Origin: Saprolegnia diclina VS20
Taxonomy: Eukaryota > Oomycota > Saprolegniomycetes > Saprolegniales > Saprolegniaceae
Assembly: GCF_000281045.1 (NCBI RefSeq)
Contig: NW_008246138.1
Location: 204,923 to 268,922, forward strand
Direction: 5' to 3'
Length of the DNA stretch: 64,000 nucleotides
Of the stretch, positions 1 to 13,409 are shown piece after piece (position 1 is the first letter of the stretch; each line of letters starts with the position of its first letter). The translations under genes and the position numbers were made by a program. The notes under the pieces are model-generated. The model saw only the letters and a program-made list of their open reading frames with translations. It did no database searches and had not been told where the DNA came from.

Positions 1-3000
1 GAACGTCTGGGCCAACGTCGGCTCGGCGGTCATACTCCGCAGTGCCTCGAGCGCCGCGACGACCAGCGACATGTTGAGCGTCGAGAAAGCCAATGACACG
101 AGCGCATTCATGAGACCCGTGTCCGTCACAAACGAAGCCGCAAACGTAGCGCTGCCTGCTGCGAGGTGCTCGAGCGTCTGGATGCCGTATACTTGAAGCT
201 GGCGCAAGTCGGCGTCTTCGCGACAAAACGCGGCAATGCGCGGCGGCACATCGACCGGCATGCCGTTGCTAAGGACGTTGACCATGGACGAAATGTCATT
301 CGAGAGGAGCGTGCGGTCCGACGCCGGGAGGTAGTACTCGTGCTGCTTTTGCGTCCAGAGAAACACGGTCGTGTGCGGCGCGCAGTGCTTGATGATGTAC
401 TTGGCCTTGGCGTACGGCTCGATGCGGCGGTCGGTCGTGAGCCAAGACGGACACCACACAATGTCGCCTGGCAGAAACGTACGCTTCCACGCACGTGCGT
501 TTGGACACCGGAACGCAAAGATGCTGTGGCGGAGCTCGATCCGGACCTCGCCTTGGTTGACCACTACCATGCACGTCTCGAGCTGGTCTTCGTGAAACGG
601 CGTCGGCACCGGCATGTGTCGACCGAGGGCACCAATCGCCTCGAGCGACAAGCTTCGCAGCAATAGGCTCTTGCGCAAATACCCAAAGAGGCCATGGAGC
701 GTGCGCTGGCGGCGCCAGAGCGCATGATCGTCCAAGGACTGCGTTGCGCGCCGCACGGTGCGGTTGAGCTGCGCCTGGTTCTCAATGAGCGCCCGGCAGA
801 TTTGCTGCACAATCGGCAGCCGCTTGGGCGCTGCCCTCTCAACACTCGGCAACTGCTGTAGCGTGCTCCATACGGCACGCGCGACGGCCGTGCGCTCTTT
901 TTCATCGACGGCACTCAGATACTCGGCGCGGGTGAGCACATAACCCTTCTCGCCGCCACTCGTGTGGCTCACCAAGAGTGCGTTGAGGCGCGCGACAAGG
1001 TCCACGACGACGAAGCTCTGTCGGTCGTGGTCGGCGCCAAGGCTCAGACCCGTGAACGACTCGCGCTCGACATAGCGCTCGATGAGCCAGAGCGGCACAT
1101 TGGCGCAGCGGCCGTCGCTCAGTACGGAGAGCGTCTTCGAGTCGGCACGCGAGAGGGACTCGAGGCCGCGCGAGAGCTTGACGAGTGTCGTGTGCTTGAG
1201 CAAGTGCAAAACCCGCAGCGTTGCGAGCGCGCTAAACTTGCGTGCATCGATTGTTGTGCTCGATTCGATGAAAAAGTACTGGCCCTCGTGCTCCGTGACG
1301 ATCTGTCCAAAGAGCGGGCGCAAGATCTCGAGGTGCGACAGGACGACGCTCGCCTCGCGATTGTTAACGACCGGTAGCACTGCGTTGTGGGCCTGCAGCA
1401 GGTACAGCGCATTGCAGGCTTGGGGCGTCGTGACGAGTGCCATCACGACACCCATGGAGGCTTGCTTGATTTCCATTTTGGTGTGCGCCGTGAGCACAAG
1501 GAGACGACTGAAGAGACGCAAGTTGCTCGTCACTGCGTCCCGAAGCGGCAGCTCGCGACTGCACTCTAGACTCTGCCGCATGAGATCCAACGTGAGCTTG
1601 AGAATCGTCACGCGGGAGGGCACGACGGGCACATCGTGGAACTCGAGCTCGAGGTCCAAAGTCTCAAGCAGCGTCGCAAAGCCGCCGAGGTACACAAACC
1701 AATCGATGAAGCGGCTGTCGATTCGAACGAGGGCCGAAATGACGCCGAGACCGAACGGCAGCATGGTCGCCTGCGCCACGTCGGGTGCAAAAGACGTTAG
1801 CGTGCGGGGCTTGGCGCGTTCGTTGCTGGTCCACGTCGTTGGGCACCGAGCAACCACGAGCCCGTTCAAGCACTCGCGCGCGCGTGTCGGCAGCTCATAC
1901 TCCATCGGGTCGACATCGAGTGGGGCGTCTTCCGGCGGCGGCGGCGGTAGCACAGCGACGAGGTACTTGCTCAGAGTCTCGATGCACAAACTGTCTTGTA
2001 CGAACGCGTGCAAGAGCACAAACCCGCGCATGCGGCACGAAAAGGCGTTGGTGGAATTCGCCGCCTTGGCAAAAAACCGGTGCGCGGTCGCCGAGACGGT
2101 CTCAAACATGGCGAGGTTGTGCAGCTGTGGGTGCGAGTGTACGACGTCATGGACAAGCCGAATGTACTCAAGCTCGACGTCCATGAGCCACGCGGACGAC
2201 GCCGCCGAGGTCGCACTGCGCCCGTCGGGTGCGCAGACCATGAGAAGGCGCAGTAGCAAGTCAATCTGAACGCTCGAGAGCGCCGACAGTTCGCCTCGAC
2301 GCATGCAGTTGCGAAAGAGCTTTCGAAGCACTTTCCAGAGCGAGGCCGACCCGGGCACGTGGTCCAGATGCCCGTGGAATGCATACTCGCGGAGGTCACT
2401 CGGCACCGGATGCTCGGTGGCGAAGAAGACAGGCACGTCGCGCGGTGGCAGCGGTCCCCGGGGCGTTAGCACACTGGGAATACTGGGCGCGTCACATGGC
2501 GTCGGCATCGGCGGGAGCTTGGTGTGGATTGCAAGGAGGTCCGTGAAAAGGCGCAGCTCGTTGTGTTCGCCGTAGAGCGTCTCGTACACGATATCGAGTT
2601 TCTCGTCGATCCCCGCCAGCGACGAGAGGTCATCGCGGTTCATGTTGTGGAGGTGCGCGCGCCATGTTGCTCCAATACGGCGAAACACAGCTGCCACTGG
2701 CTCCTTGCTCGGCGTCGTCATAGCGGCAATCGATGAGTTTTTGCGCTGTGCGAGACTCGGATGGCGCGTTGAAGCATCGGAACTCATAGCGTGTCGAAGA
2801 CCCTTGTGGTGGGAAAAGAGGAGGTGCGCGAGGGCATCGGCAGCGGCCATGCGCATCGTGGTTTCCGCGTCAAAGCCGGGCGTCGCTGGCAGCGTGAGCG
2901 AGAGCAGCTGGCCAAGGGCCGCGAGCACTCGGTCGCTGAGGTGTTCGTGGATGTACGGAGAGAGCTGCTTTCCAAACGCGACTGTGTTGCGGTAAAACAT

Positions 3001-6000
3001 GAGCACATTGTGAAGGCACATCGTGTCCGAGACGACGTCGTCGCGGCTCAAAAGCGTGCCCGTGAGGTGCATCGTGCGACGAAAGGTCGGGTGGTGGAGC
3101 ACGACCTCGGTCGAGGCAAGACGACAGAGCACGAGCACGCACGCACGTACCATGTACGGTACCTTGACTTGACGCCTTTTCGACTAAGAATAAGAACGAC
3201 CCTTTTGAGGATCGGGTTTCGTACTCGTCGTTGATGATCGCAAAGACAAAGCTAGAAAACTCGAGCGTCACGCCGAGGTACTCGCGAAGCCCGTCCTCGG
3301 CGCACAGCTGCCCCAGAATGACGATGGGGTCCAGCAACGTGGCTTTCGACAAGAGCAGCTTGGGGTGGTGGACGTTGGCGCAAATGTCGCGGAGCTTCTG
3401 GAGCGCCGTGAGGCTTTGGCTCGCGAGGGGGCGCGTCGAACCCTCGAGAAAGTCGCACCGAAACAAGTGATTGAAGCACGCACTGCGAAGCAGCCGAAGG
3501 GTGTGGAACACGATCGAGTCGGCGTCGCGCTCGGGCGCCGTCATGTAGCTCGCACCGTGCGCGACCGAGATGCGCTTGGCGAGTAGCAGCCATCGGCAAA
3601 TGTGCGCACCGTTTGCCTACGTTGGCGTGAGCAACATGCACGCGCCTTGGCTAGCGCACCTTGCGGAGGAGATCGGATGGAGCGCAGAGTGGACACCCGT
3701 CGCGCGTCGCGCAGCGGCAGCCGTGGACTTCGCTGGACTCGCCGTGCACTTCCAGTATCATTGTCAACAGCTTGAGGTACTATCATCCATCGAGACATGT
3801 TAGCCGCATGCTGCCGATCGCACGTGCAGTACGTATTTGTAAATTTGGTGCAAGTGGCGAGAAACCTTGAGCTCTTCGGTCTTAGGAAAGAAGATCTTGA
3901 GCAGAAGCCGCTGTTTCACGGTTCGAAACTTGCGGTACTGAGACGTCCCCGGGGTAGTTGCGTCGTTCTCGTCTTCGTCGAGCACTTCGGCGCTACTGAC
4001 GTCGTCATCCTCGTCGTCGTACGCGGCTTGGGCAGCAGGACCGCTGTTGACCATTTGCAGCTCGTAAAAGCTACCAAGCACGTGGCAAATATGCTTGATC
4101 GCTTGCGGCGCCGACGTGCCGAGGTACGCAGCAATGGCCGCCTCTTGCGACGCGAGGGTGAGTAGAATACACGCCAGATCCATAAGCTCGCCCAACGTAG
4201 ACTCTTGGCTCAGGATCTTGACGATCGTATCGATGCGCGAGAGCTGCAGAAAGTGCGGCGCGCTGTCGCCCTTGCACACCAACTTGGCGAGCGCCGCGCA
4301 GAGCTAGAAAAGACATCAGAAGTCGTTCAAGGTCGTATAGACGTACCATCGGCCGCAGTGGTGTGTGCAAGTTGGGCTGGTCGGTCGTCGTCGCCTTGGT
4401 GTCGGGTGAGATGGTCGCAATCATGTGGCAAATGGCTTCGACGAGAAAGTCATCGTTGACGCAGTTGAGCAAGTCAAGCTGGATAATGAGTCGAATGAGA
4501 ATGTCCATGAGCAGCTGCGCGTGCGCTTTCGACGCTTCGTCCTGCATGAGGAGCTCGAATTTGGTAAAGAGCCCGGCGAGGATCGGGCGTGTCTCGGGTG
4601 CGTCAAACGTTTGCGCGAGCGCCCGTCGCTGCTTCTTGTTGATGTAGATCATGGAGATTTCAAAGAGCAAGTAGACAGCCTATCCGCTCCGAATAAGATG
4701 GATGAATGCCACCATCGGAAAACGAGACCTCGATCTGGAGCTTGATGTGGATGTGGCCAAAGAGCAGCACCACGGGCATGCGGCCGTCAAAGAGCATGCG
4801 CGCAAGGCACGTGTTGATTGCATACTTGCGCAGGAGGAAGCGTGCGCAGCGCAGCGCCTTGATTTGAACAGTCTCGGACGTCGTTGGGTCGAGGCAGAGA
4901 TGGTATAGCCGGTCAAACTCGGGCCGCTCAAAGTACACGTCAAAGTTGTGCGTTGGTGCAAGCGGAATCAAGTGCCGGATGCCGCAGAGCACTTGGACAA
5001 GCACGGGTGGGTCCTTTAGCTCGTGCAGCAAGCTCACAAAGTTGTCCTTGGTCCGTTTCTACACCGCTCGCGTCAACACCTCGCTGTAGACGACGGTGAA
5101 AATTACCTCAAACTTGGTGATCGCGTCGTTCTCGATGGACTCGGTCTTGGCAACGACGCGAATGCACACTGCAATGAGCCGCAGTAGCTGGAGCAAGGCG
5201 CGCATCTCGCGACTTGCTTTGTGCTTGACGTCGTACAGGAGGTTGGCGCCGCCCACTTGGCGTGTCTCCTCCGAGTTGTCGACGGTCGGGTCCGGGCCCA
5301 GCTCGTCATCACCGTCCTCAGCGAGGCGCAAGTGACGTGTCGACGCCTTGTCTCGCTGCTGCTGCACCATGATGAGCAGCTTGTTGTAGCCAATTTCCGT
5401 CAAAAAGAATCGAGCAATATTGGCGTCCTCGATCAGCGTCGCGAGCACGGCGCAAGCGTACTCGGCCACAATCGGGTCCGTGCTGGCGGCGGCGTCGCCG
5501 AGGACTTTAAGCTTGGCGCAGCTGAGAGCCACTGGCTTTGATCCGTCGTCGACAAGCGCACGCGTCAACACGGAGATACTCGTCTTCAACGGCGCAATGA
5601 CGAGCGGCTGCGGCGGCGCATCCGAGAGGTCTTCCTTGAGAAACCACGCCTCCTTGCCTTTCGAGATAAGCACGAGCCCCCAGAAGAGCTCCAGCGCAAA
5701 CTGCTGGCCGAGCGAGATCAAGTTGGCCGCGGGCTTCTTGGCGTGCACAAATCCAAAGAGCTTCTTTAGAAACTGCATCAGCGTCTGCTGCTCCCAGATT
5801 TCGTTGAGCGACGCGGCGCGAAACGCTGCAAACACAATGTTCTTGAGCGCAAAGCAGTAGGTCGCGACAAAGTACTCTGGCGGCGTGAGCTCCTCCGCAA
5901 TAAAGTAGCCCTGTTTCAAATGTCACCACCATCTAGCTTCGTAAAGCGTACCGCAATCGACTGGGCGACGACAGTGACCTCGCGCGACTCTTTGATCGCG

Positions 6001-9000
6001 CCAACGCTCGACGTCATGCACGAAAGCGCGCACATGAGGATGAAATACAACGTTGACGTGCGGTCGTCTCGGTCACCAATGCTCGCCTCGAGGTTCTCTT
6101 CCCACTCGAGCAAGTGGTCCTGCTTGGAAACATCGTCGCGGGCGCTGCCAGGATCCGTTTCGATCGCCACCATCTGCAATCGAAGCGACGTGAGAACGCG
6201 CGTCATGTCGTGCACGGGGCGCTTGCCCGCGACGGGTGGCGGCTCGAAGACGTCGATGGCGCCTTGGCGGTTCACGAGCCCCACGTAAACGTCGAACCCG
6301 TTGGACCGGCTCCGGTTGATCCGCGCAATGCTCGCGTACGAGTGCTTGAGCACGCGCCGCATCGTCTGGTCGCTTACAAAGCTGGCGGCGGCGCCGTGGA
6401 GCGAAATGTGCGTGCAGAGAAGCGCGGCGATCCAAATGCACAGCTGCTGCTTGGTCGAAATGAACGGCGTCGAGACCGTCTCGTGCAAGTCGAGCACCTT
6501 GGCTAAGAGGTTATCTTTGGTGCAAATCAGCGCGATCGTCGGGTCGTAGCAGAGGCAAATGAGCCCCATGAGCGCGGGTAGCTGTAGTGCGACGAGCGCC
6601 TTATCGAGCTTGGCATCGAGAAGATTTACAAAGAGCATGAGAAGACTGGGCATCCGCCCGTCGAGGTCCGTGGCTTTGGTAGCCAGCGCCAAGCTCGCAT
6701 GGTGCTCGTCCGCGATAAGTGCGAGTAGCTTGGCGCCGCGAAACACCTTTTTCGACAAGTCCATGTCCGACCACAGCGTCGGGACGATGTCCATCATGTG
6801 CGGTGTGACAGCGTCGACGAGGAGCAGCGAGAGCTCCGTCACAGTCGCGCCGTAGACGCCGACGGCAACATGCGGCACCTTGCGCAGAAGCCCGAGGTGG
6901 AGGAGGGAAGCGAGGACGCGCAAGATCTCGACGTTCAAATGCGGGACTTTTCCGCGCGAGTAGAGGCCGATGAGCGCGGTGGGCACGACGTCGAAGAACT
7001 TGACGAGACTATCAAGGATCTTGATGCGGCGCGCGAGGAGGTAGATCGTGCGCAGCAAGCGGGCTTGAAGCCCCGACGTGTCGCGCAGCAGCTGAATGTA
7101 GAACATCTCGAGCGGCCGCAAGAGCCCGAGGACGCCCGCCATGTCGTGCTCCTGGGCCCAGCGGACGCCGACTTTGGTGCCTATCAAGTCCAAAAAGAGC
7201 GACGTCATAGCCTCGTAAACGTCGCTCGTCCTAGACACAATCGAGTTGCTTCCACTGCCGAACCATGCATGTAGTACCAGTGGCGGTTGCGGGGGCAGCC
7301 GCAGCTGCATTGAATCAGATACGACACCATGTGCTTGTCCTTGGCTCCGAGGAGCACGTCACCGAGCGCTTGGAGAATGACGCCCGTGTACACTTCGAGC
7401 TCGTCGCTCTCGATGCGCGGCAGTATGTACGTTGTCCAAAGCGTGTGGTGCACGATGAGCGCGCGGCTCGGTCCGCACATCTCGCGCGTCAGTAGCACCT
7501 GCCGAATGAGCGCTTCGCAGACGGTCTTGGTGGTCTTGCCGTCGACAAACGCGGTCGTCGAGAGAAACGACGGCGCCGACAGCATGTCGTGGAGCAAGCC
7601 GAGTCCGTCGCAATCGACAAAGCATTTCTACACACCAGTCCAATGCTTGGAAGAAAGCCGCGCTGCCCACCTGCTTTTGCGTGAGCGGAGGCAACGCCAC
7701 GACGGACGAGAGACTTGGGACGGCCGGTGTGGCTGGTTTTGGCGGCGCCAAGAGATGCTGGAGCAAGCGCAAGGTTCCTGCGGCAATAAACTCAACGGTC
7801 GACTGCACCGCGGCCGTCGATCCGTCCTTGTCGACGCAATCGTTGTTGGCGCGCTCGAGGATCCGCAGTAGCAACTGCACAATGTCGGGCGTCAGAAGCG
7901 AAGGGTTGTCGCCAATCGCGGCAAAGATCTTGTCGAGTGCTATTTCCATGAGGTCCTCGGCGTACCGCGTCGTGAGCCGGCTTTCGACGAGTGCATCGTA
8001 GAGCGGTCGACCTCGCGGCAGGCGATCCCACGCGTGCTGGCGCTCGCCAAAGAGGTTTTGCGTCATAAACTGCAGTCCTTTCTGCAAAAGAAAGATGCTC
8101 ACGGCGGCGGCCGGCATCACACCGAGTTGCACGAGCGCTTGGTTGAACGCGTTGTTCTCGTGGCGCCCCGTCGTGCTCGGACGGTGCGTCACCGTAGCGT
8201 GCCGCGTCGACGACGCCACCTCCTGGTAGAAGCGAATAGAAACGCGCAGGAGTTGGTCCGAGACGGCAAACGCCACGGCGACCGACTGGACGTCCGGGTG
8301 GTGGAGAAAAAAACTCAAATTCGTATTCGCGAGCATTTCCGGGGTCAAGACCGCGTCGGTTGCTTGCCGAATGTTGAGGCCGAACGCCACGTGCACACGG
8401 AAGCCATCGGGGCTCTTTTGCTGGCGCCAGTTGAGCAAATACGTCCATAGCCGAACGACCTCGTCCACGTACACGGCGTGGAGCTGCTCCCAGTCCAACG
8501 GGGTGGGTTCGCCGTCAGCGTCGTCTTCGTTTTCGTTCATTGGCTCAGACACGATCGAGAGGTCGGGCAGCGTTGATAGCAGCACAAACTCACAAAGAAG
8601 CTCGTGCTCGCCCTTGAAGAAGTAGCGCTGCAGCGTCGTCGACGGAATGTCGACTGCACTGTCCCAGCGCGCGCGGCGTCGCGTGGCATCTGAGGTGCTC
8701 AGCGCGGCGCACTGGGCGTGCGTTGCGAGACAAAACTCAGACTGCAACATGACCCGCGGCAGGTGCAGTCGGGTGCGCTCAATGTTGACCTTGTCGAGAC
8801 CGAGCCGCGGCTGCAAGGCGCTCACGAGGTAATCTCCGATCGGACTGGGCGCCTCGACCGCCGTCGCTTCGTGCACGTGCGCCTTGACGAGCTCGAGTAG
8901 GAAGCGCATGCTTTGGGCCATTTGGACACCGTCGTGAACGCGAAACGCGCTCGCCAGGTGGGCGCGGTACAACCGGATCATCTTGATTAAGTACACGGCG

Positions 9001-11600
9001 AGTTCCTTGAAGAAGGACGGGAGCTTGCTCGCCTTGGCGATCGGGTGTACGTGGGCGAGACGCGGCTCGAGCAGAATAATGCGCTCGAGGTACACGTGCG
9101 ATGTCACGTCTGTAAACGCAAAGCGGGCCTCCTTGAGCCGCGCTTGGCGCTCGTCGATCGCTAGCAAAATGGCTCCAACACGGCCATCGGGCGACGTGGC
9201 GGGCGTCGCAAAGTGCCGCAATCGCTTCTCCGTGCAGCGTGGCGAGTGGTAGTACGAGTACGCGAGGATGTAGAGCAGCTCGAGCATCGCGTGCAGCTCG
9301 GGCTCGAGTTGTGCGTGGTTCTTGAGCAACTGTGGCTTGAACGGCATCTCTTTTGCCGAAATGTACGAAAGCGACGGCGTCTCGAGTGGCAGCTCCTTGA
9401 TGTTGAGCAGCGGAAAGACGCCTTCAAAGATGGCCGCACGCAAGTAACTGGGGAGGCTCCAGCGGGACACGTGGCATATGAGCGACAGCTTAGTTTCAAA
9501 CGTCCGGATGATACCGACCTCCTCCTCGCCCCACTCGGCCGTCTTCTCAATGAGATGCGCGATGTCGACGACATCATCCATGACCGCTTTGCGCCAGTCG
9601 TGCTGGATGTCGCGGACGTTGCCCGCGTCGCACGCTGCAATCTCATCCTCGATCGCGAGCGCGAGGAGCGGGGCCACGTGGCTCAAGGCCCCCGAGTCTT
9701 CCGAGATAGCCAGCGCATATTGGATCGGGTGTGCAGGAATGAAAATCGTTTGCGCTGAGAGGTAGTCCCAGAATGCTGCGATGAGGCAGTGGCGCGAGAG
9801 GGAGATCGAGCGTGGGTTGGACGCTGCGTACAGACGGTCAATGTCGTCTTTGTGGCCGTCACCGTGGTGCAAAGGAGACACGCGATCCGGTCCTGCCCGC
9901 AGCTTTTGGATCGCGAGGTGAACAAACACCGCCTTGAGCGCGGGCGCGGCTTCCGGGACCACGTCGTCGTCGCCGTCGTCAATCGCAGAAATGGAGCTGC
10001 GCGACGCCGCCTCGAGGTTGGCACGTAGCCGACGGTGGTGATCATCGTGCGACGCCTTCTCGGGAGCTGTATGTACCGGTCGGTGGTGTTGCGACGGCGC
10101 CGCTGCCGTCACAGCTCGATGCTCGACAGCGGGCGCTGGTGCCTTTTGCTCAAGCGGGGCGCGCCGCGGCGACACGGCCTTCTCGCGCGGCTTGGGGGGC
10201 GACGTTTTGCGACGCGGTGGCTCTACATGGTCTGGCACCGGAGCCATTTTTTCGGGCTCTACGGCCGGAACCACAGGAGGTGCGGGTGCTGGCTTTTCTT
10301 TTCGCGGCGACTTGGCCATGCGGACGCGCTTGACGCGCTCGGGCGCAGCGGATGGTGGTGCCGCGGGCGTTGGCTCGATGACAACCGGCGGCTTCTCTCC
10401 GTCCTCGTCGGGGTGTTTGGGCGCCGGCTCTTTCCGCGGCTTGGCCACGTGCACATATCGCTTCAGACGCATCTGGAACAGTCCGTGGGCATCTTCAGGC
10501 ACGAGCAAGATCAAGTTGCTCAAGATTGACTGCGAGTTGACCTCGTCCAAGGCGTACTCTAAATGTTGACATGAGATTTGGCGTCAACAACATATACTAC
10601 CCAGCAATAGCGTGGTATCTGGGACGCCGACAAGCTTCCGGAACTCGTCTTCGTGGATCGCCAAAGTGACGGGCAACGGACAACCCACGACTTTTGTGCG
10701 TAAGATGACGCGCTCGAGCGTCGGGAAGTAGAGGAATTTGATGTGGCACTCATGACCAGCAAGTGTTTGCACCGTCGACAAGAGCACGTGCTTGGGAGGC
10801 TTGGGCGGTGCGATAACCACGACGGGCTCGGGTACGTACGCAGGCTTGGGCGCCACGACGGGTGCTTCAATAACCTCGACTTTGTACGCCTCCTGTGGCT
10901 TGGGCTCCTGCGTCCGGCGCTGAACAAACTGCTCGAACGCGGCCTGTTGCCGCTCCTTGACCAAGTTTCGGCGCTGCTGCGCTTCCTTGGATGTCAACGG
11001 CTGCAGTTCTCGCAGACGAATGTGACTGGGGAAGACGTCCTGAAGGAGCATCATGCTCTCCGCGCTCGCGTCGAGAACCCCGTCCCCTGTCTCGAAGACA
11101 AAACCCTTGGGAGCGCTTGGAAGAAACCGAGCGATGAGCTCACGCGCCGCCTTGAGGTTAGCGTTCGTATGGAGCTCGACAGTTCCGATCTTGACATCGC
11201 TGCTAGCGTCTTGTGCGAGGAACACCTCCTTGAGGCTCCATACGGCGTCGGGGCTCGTCGTGTCGAGAAACTGCTTGGAGGGCGAGAGCCGCATGGCCGA
11301 GTTGACGGACGAGAAAGACATGGCGAGCGACATGGGCAGGTCGCTTGAGAAGGACGGCTTGGAGAACGCCACGGGTTTGGTCTTTGCTGGCGACGTCGGA
11401 CGTGGCGGGCTGCCTCCGCCGACGGGGCGGGTCTCGCCGAGGGTCGTCGCATCCTCAACGAGCTCATCGAGCGCGTCCGTCGGGGCGAGGAGGGCCTGCT
11501 TCTTGGCCTCGATGTCGAGCAGCGCGGTCTCGAGCTTGGAGCGCTCGACCTCATACTTGCGCTTCGAGGGCGACGCCGGCAGGCGGAAGAAGCGCTTCAT
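1..11600 (-). CDS. giant helical-repeat (ARM/HEAT-like) protein, partial; function unknown
   Basis: The gene starts at an ATG at 11600 (MKRFFRLPASPSKRKYE) and is still open at base 1, so the C-terminus is missing; the visible part is roughly 3,700 residues. Exon 1 ends near 10596 and joins across a short intron to the exon beginning near 10558. Further GT..AG introns are placed at about 7670-7628, 7277-7231, 5951-5911, 5106-5059, 4728-4680, 4346-4305, 3830-3785, 3660-3617 and one near 3200; each restores an open frame. The N-terminus is basic with a folded-looking region (about 110-190) and a second strand-rich segment (about 270-350) crossing the first intron. A Pro/Lys-rich linker follows, then thousands of residues of leucine-rich amphipathic helices typical of armadillo or HEAT solenoids, with acidic inserts. 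No enzyme motif was seen. I do not recognise the family; a scaffold or ciliary/trafficking role is only a guess. The left-edge stretch (1-3150) is one long minus-strand frame. Confidence 0.7.
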
Positions 11601-11743
11601 GGCGCTGCCCCGTATCCTGGGGATCTTTCGAACTGCGACCCAACACTATATGGCACGCACACTATTTGCGCGTTTCGGCGCGATACAAAATCCAACAGTG
11701 CAACAGCAACTCTGATACATTGTTGTCGTTTCACTCGAATCTC

Positions 11744-12927
11744 TCACGCCTTCTTGAGCATGACGATGGCCGACGTCGCGAGCGTCGAGCCAAGGATGAG
11801 CCGGAGGTTCTCCTGCGACACGTTGAGCGTAACAAACTTGGACGTGATGGCGACGCCCGCCACGAGGCCGACCCCGATCTTGAGCGCGCTCGGGAGGTGC
11901 ACCGACTTCTTCTGCAAATTGTGGTACGTGGACGAAACCCCCACGGGCACGATACCCAAGAGCGACGTGCCGATGATGTCGGCCTGCGGCATCTCGCTCG
12001 CCGCCGTCAAGTACGTCGTCATCTACGTCACAGGATGAGTTCTTCATACATTTTGCATACGAGGTGTACGAGAATGCCGCCGCCGAGACCACAGAGCCCC
12101 GAGACAAAGCCCGAGATGGCGCCAGCGACGAGGTACTTGGCGTTGACAGCGCAGAAATGCGGAAAGTTCTTCGCGACCGCGTCCACGTACGCCGAGGTGT
12201 CGGCGTGGTGCGTAAAGTACTGCAGGTCCAAGCGCTTCTCGAGCGAAATGTTGTCCGACTTGCTCGCGTCGCTTCGGCGGGCCTGGAGCTCGTCCTTGAA
12301 GTAGATGAAGGGTACGCTGACGAGCATCGCCGCCCCCACGACGCGACGCAGGTGGACTTGGCTGAGCCTACGAGGGTCAGTGCTCAGGATCGAGGATCAG
12401 GAAGAGGCGCGCGTACTTATGAGCCAGTTGAACGCCGACCTTGGTAAAGAAGATGGACGAGCACGTCACGAGCGCCGCCATCGGGATGTTGACGCAGCCC
12501 GCCATTAGGTAGTTCACGGACCCTACGGTGGCGCTCACGGTCACGGCGGCGATCGACGTGCCGTTGATGGCTTGTTGCGTCAAGCCCGTCCACTTGGCTA
12601 GCGTCTAGGATGACAGATAGCGAGGTGAGAGAGTACGACAAGAGCGCAATAACGTACCGGGATGATGATGATACCACCGCCAACGCCTGTGAGGGCAGAG
12701 ACCGTGCCAGCAAAGGCGCCAGTGCCCGACGCCACAAGCCAGCTCATCTGGTTCGATTCCTTCGTCACTGTGGAGCTGGCTTGGCGGAGCTGGAGCCGCC
12801 CAACTTGCGCGCCACGACTAGTTCGCATGGCCATGGGCGCGTGCGGCTGGAGCTTCACCAGCGGCTGAGCGCGGAGCATCGAGACCTTGGTCCCAGCGCT
12901 GCGGCGCACCACAGAAGCCGCCCACAT
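11744..12927 (-). CDS. TauE/SafE-family (DUF81) permease, possible mitochondrial location
   Basis: Four exons on the minus strand encode a small multi-pass membrane protein of the sulfite exporter TauE/SafE family. The family's glycine-rich repeat appears twice: ALTGVGGGIIIIP near the end of exon 1 and SGLCGLGGGILVHL in exon 3, each beginning one half of the internally duplicated fold. Exon 4 carries the GTSLLGI segment expected after the second repeat. Introns are about 12657-12605, 12418-12371 and a very short one of about 38 nt near 12050-12013, with phases that fit. I chose the ATG at 12927 because the frame upstream has a stop. The first 50 residues are rich in Arg, Ser, Ala and Gln without acids, like a mitochondrial presequence. 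Family members move sulfite, sulfoacetate or related anions; the substrate here is unknown. Confidence 0.8.
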
Positions 12928-13409
12928 TTCGAAGTCCCACCGTGGCCGGTTCAAAACATCCTCGAGGTTCCCTGCGGCAAGATTCGACGCAATACACTAA
13001 TAAAACACCTCTTAAGCTATCGACGACGGTAACCATGCCTCCCTATGTGCTTGCCGAGGCTTTGGTAGCTGCTCACGTCCCGCAAAGTGCATTTTTGTCT
13101 GCGTACGCTCTAGGGCGCGACTCTGTCCTGCCGATTACACAGTGCATTTGTGAGGCAGGTGACTAATATTGGGTGATATTAGTCTAGCCTCTGGTGTCGC
13201 CGCGACCTGGACCGCTTGTAAACATCACGATTGCCTCGACGCACAAGCAGCATGCTCATGCGCTCGACCAAGACGTTGCGCTCTCGGACTCTAGGACCGT
13301 GTCTGGCTCCATATAGCAAGCGTCTGCGACGTAGCGATGGCTGCTGGCGACAGAGTCTAAACGCACGCAACATATTGGTAACAGGATATCACGCACTTGT
13401 AGACTGACG
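12928..13409. other. intergenic region between divergent genes
   Basis: This 482-bp stretch separates the TauE-type gene (minus) from the glycosyltransferase (plus). No convincing coding frame. It holds the AT-rich hairpin described separately at 13161-13184. Confidence 0.5.
13161..13184. repeat. perfect 9-bp inverted repeat with 6-nt loop
   Basis: GACTAATAT at 13161-13169 is followed after six bases by its exact reverse complement at 13176-13184. It is AT-rich inside a GC-rich region and lies in the gap between divergent genes, about 225 bp upstream of the glycosyltransferase start. It could be a protein-binding site or a simple chance hairpin. Confidence 0.6.
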
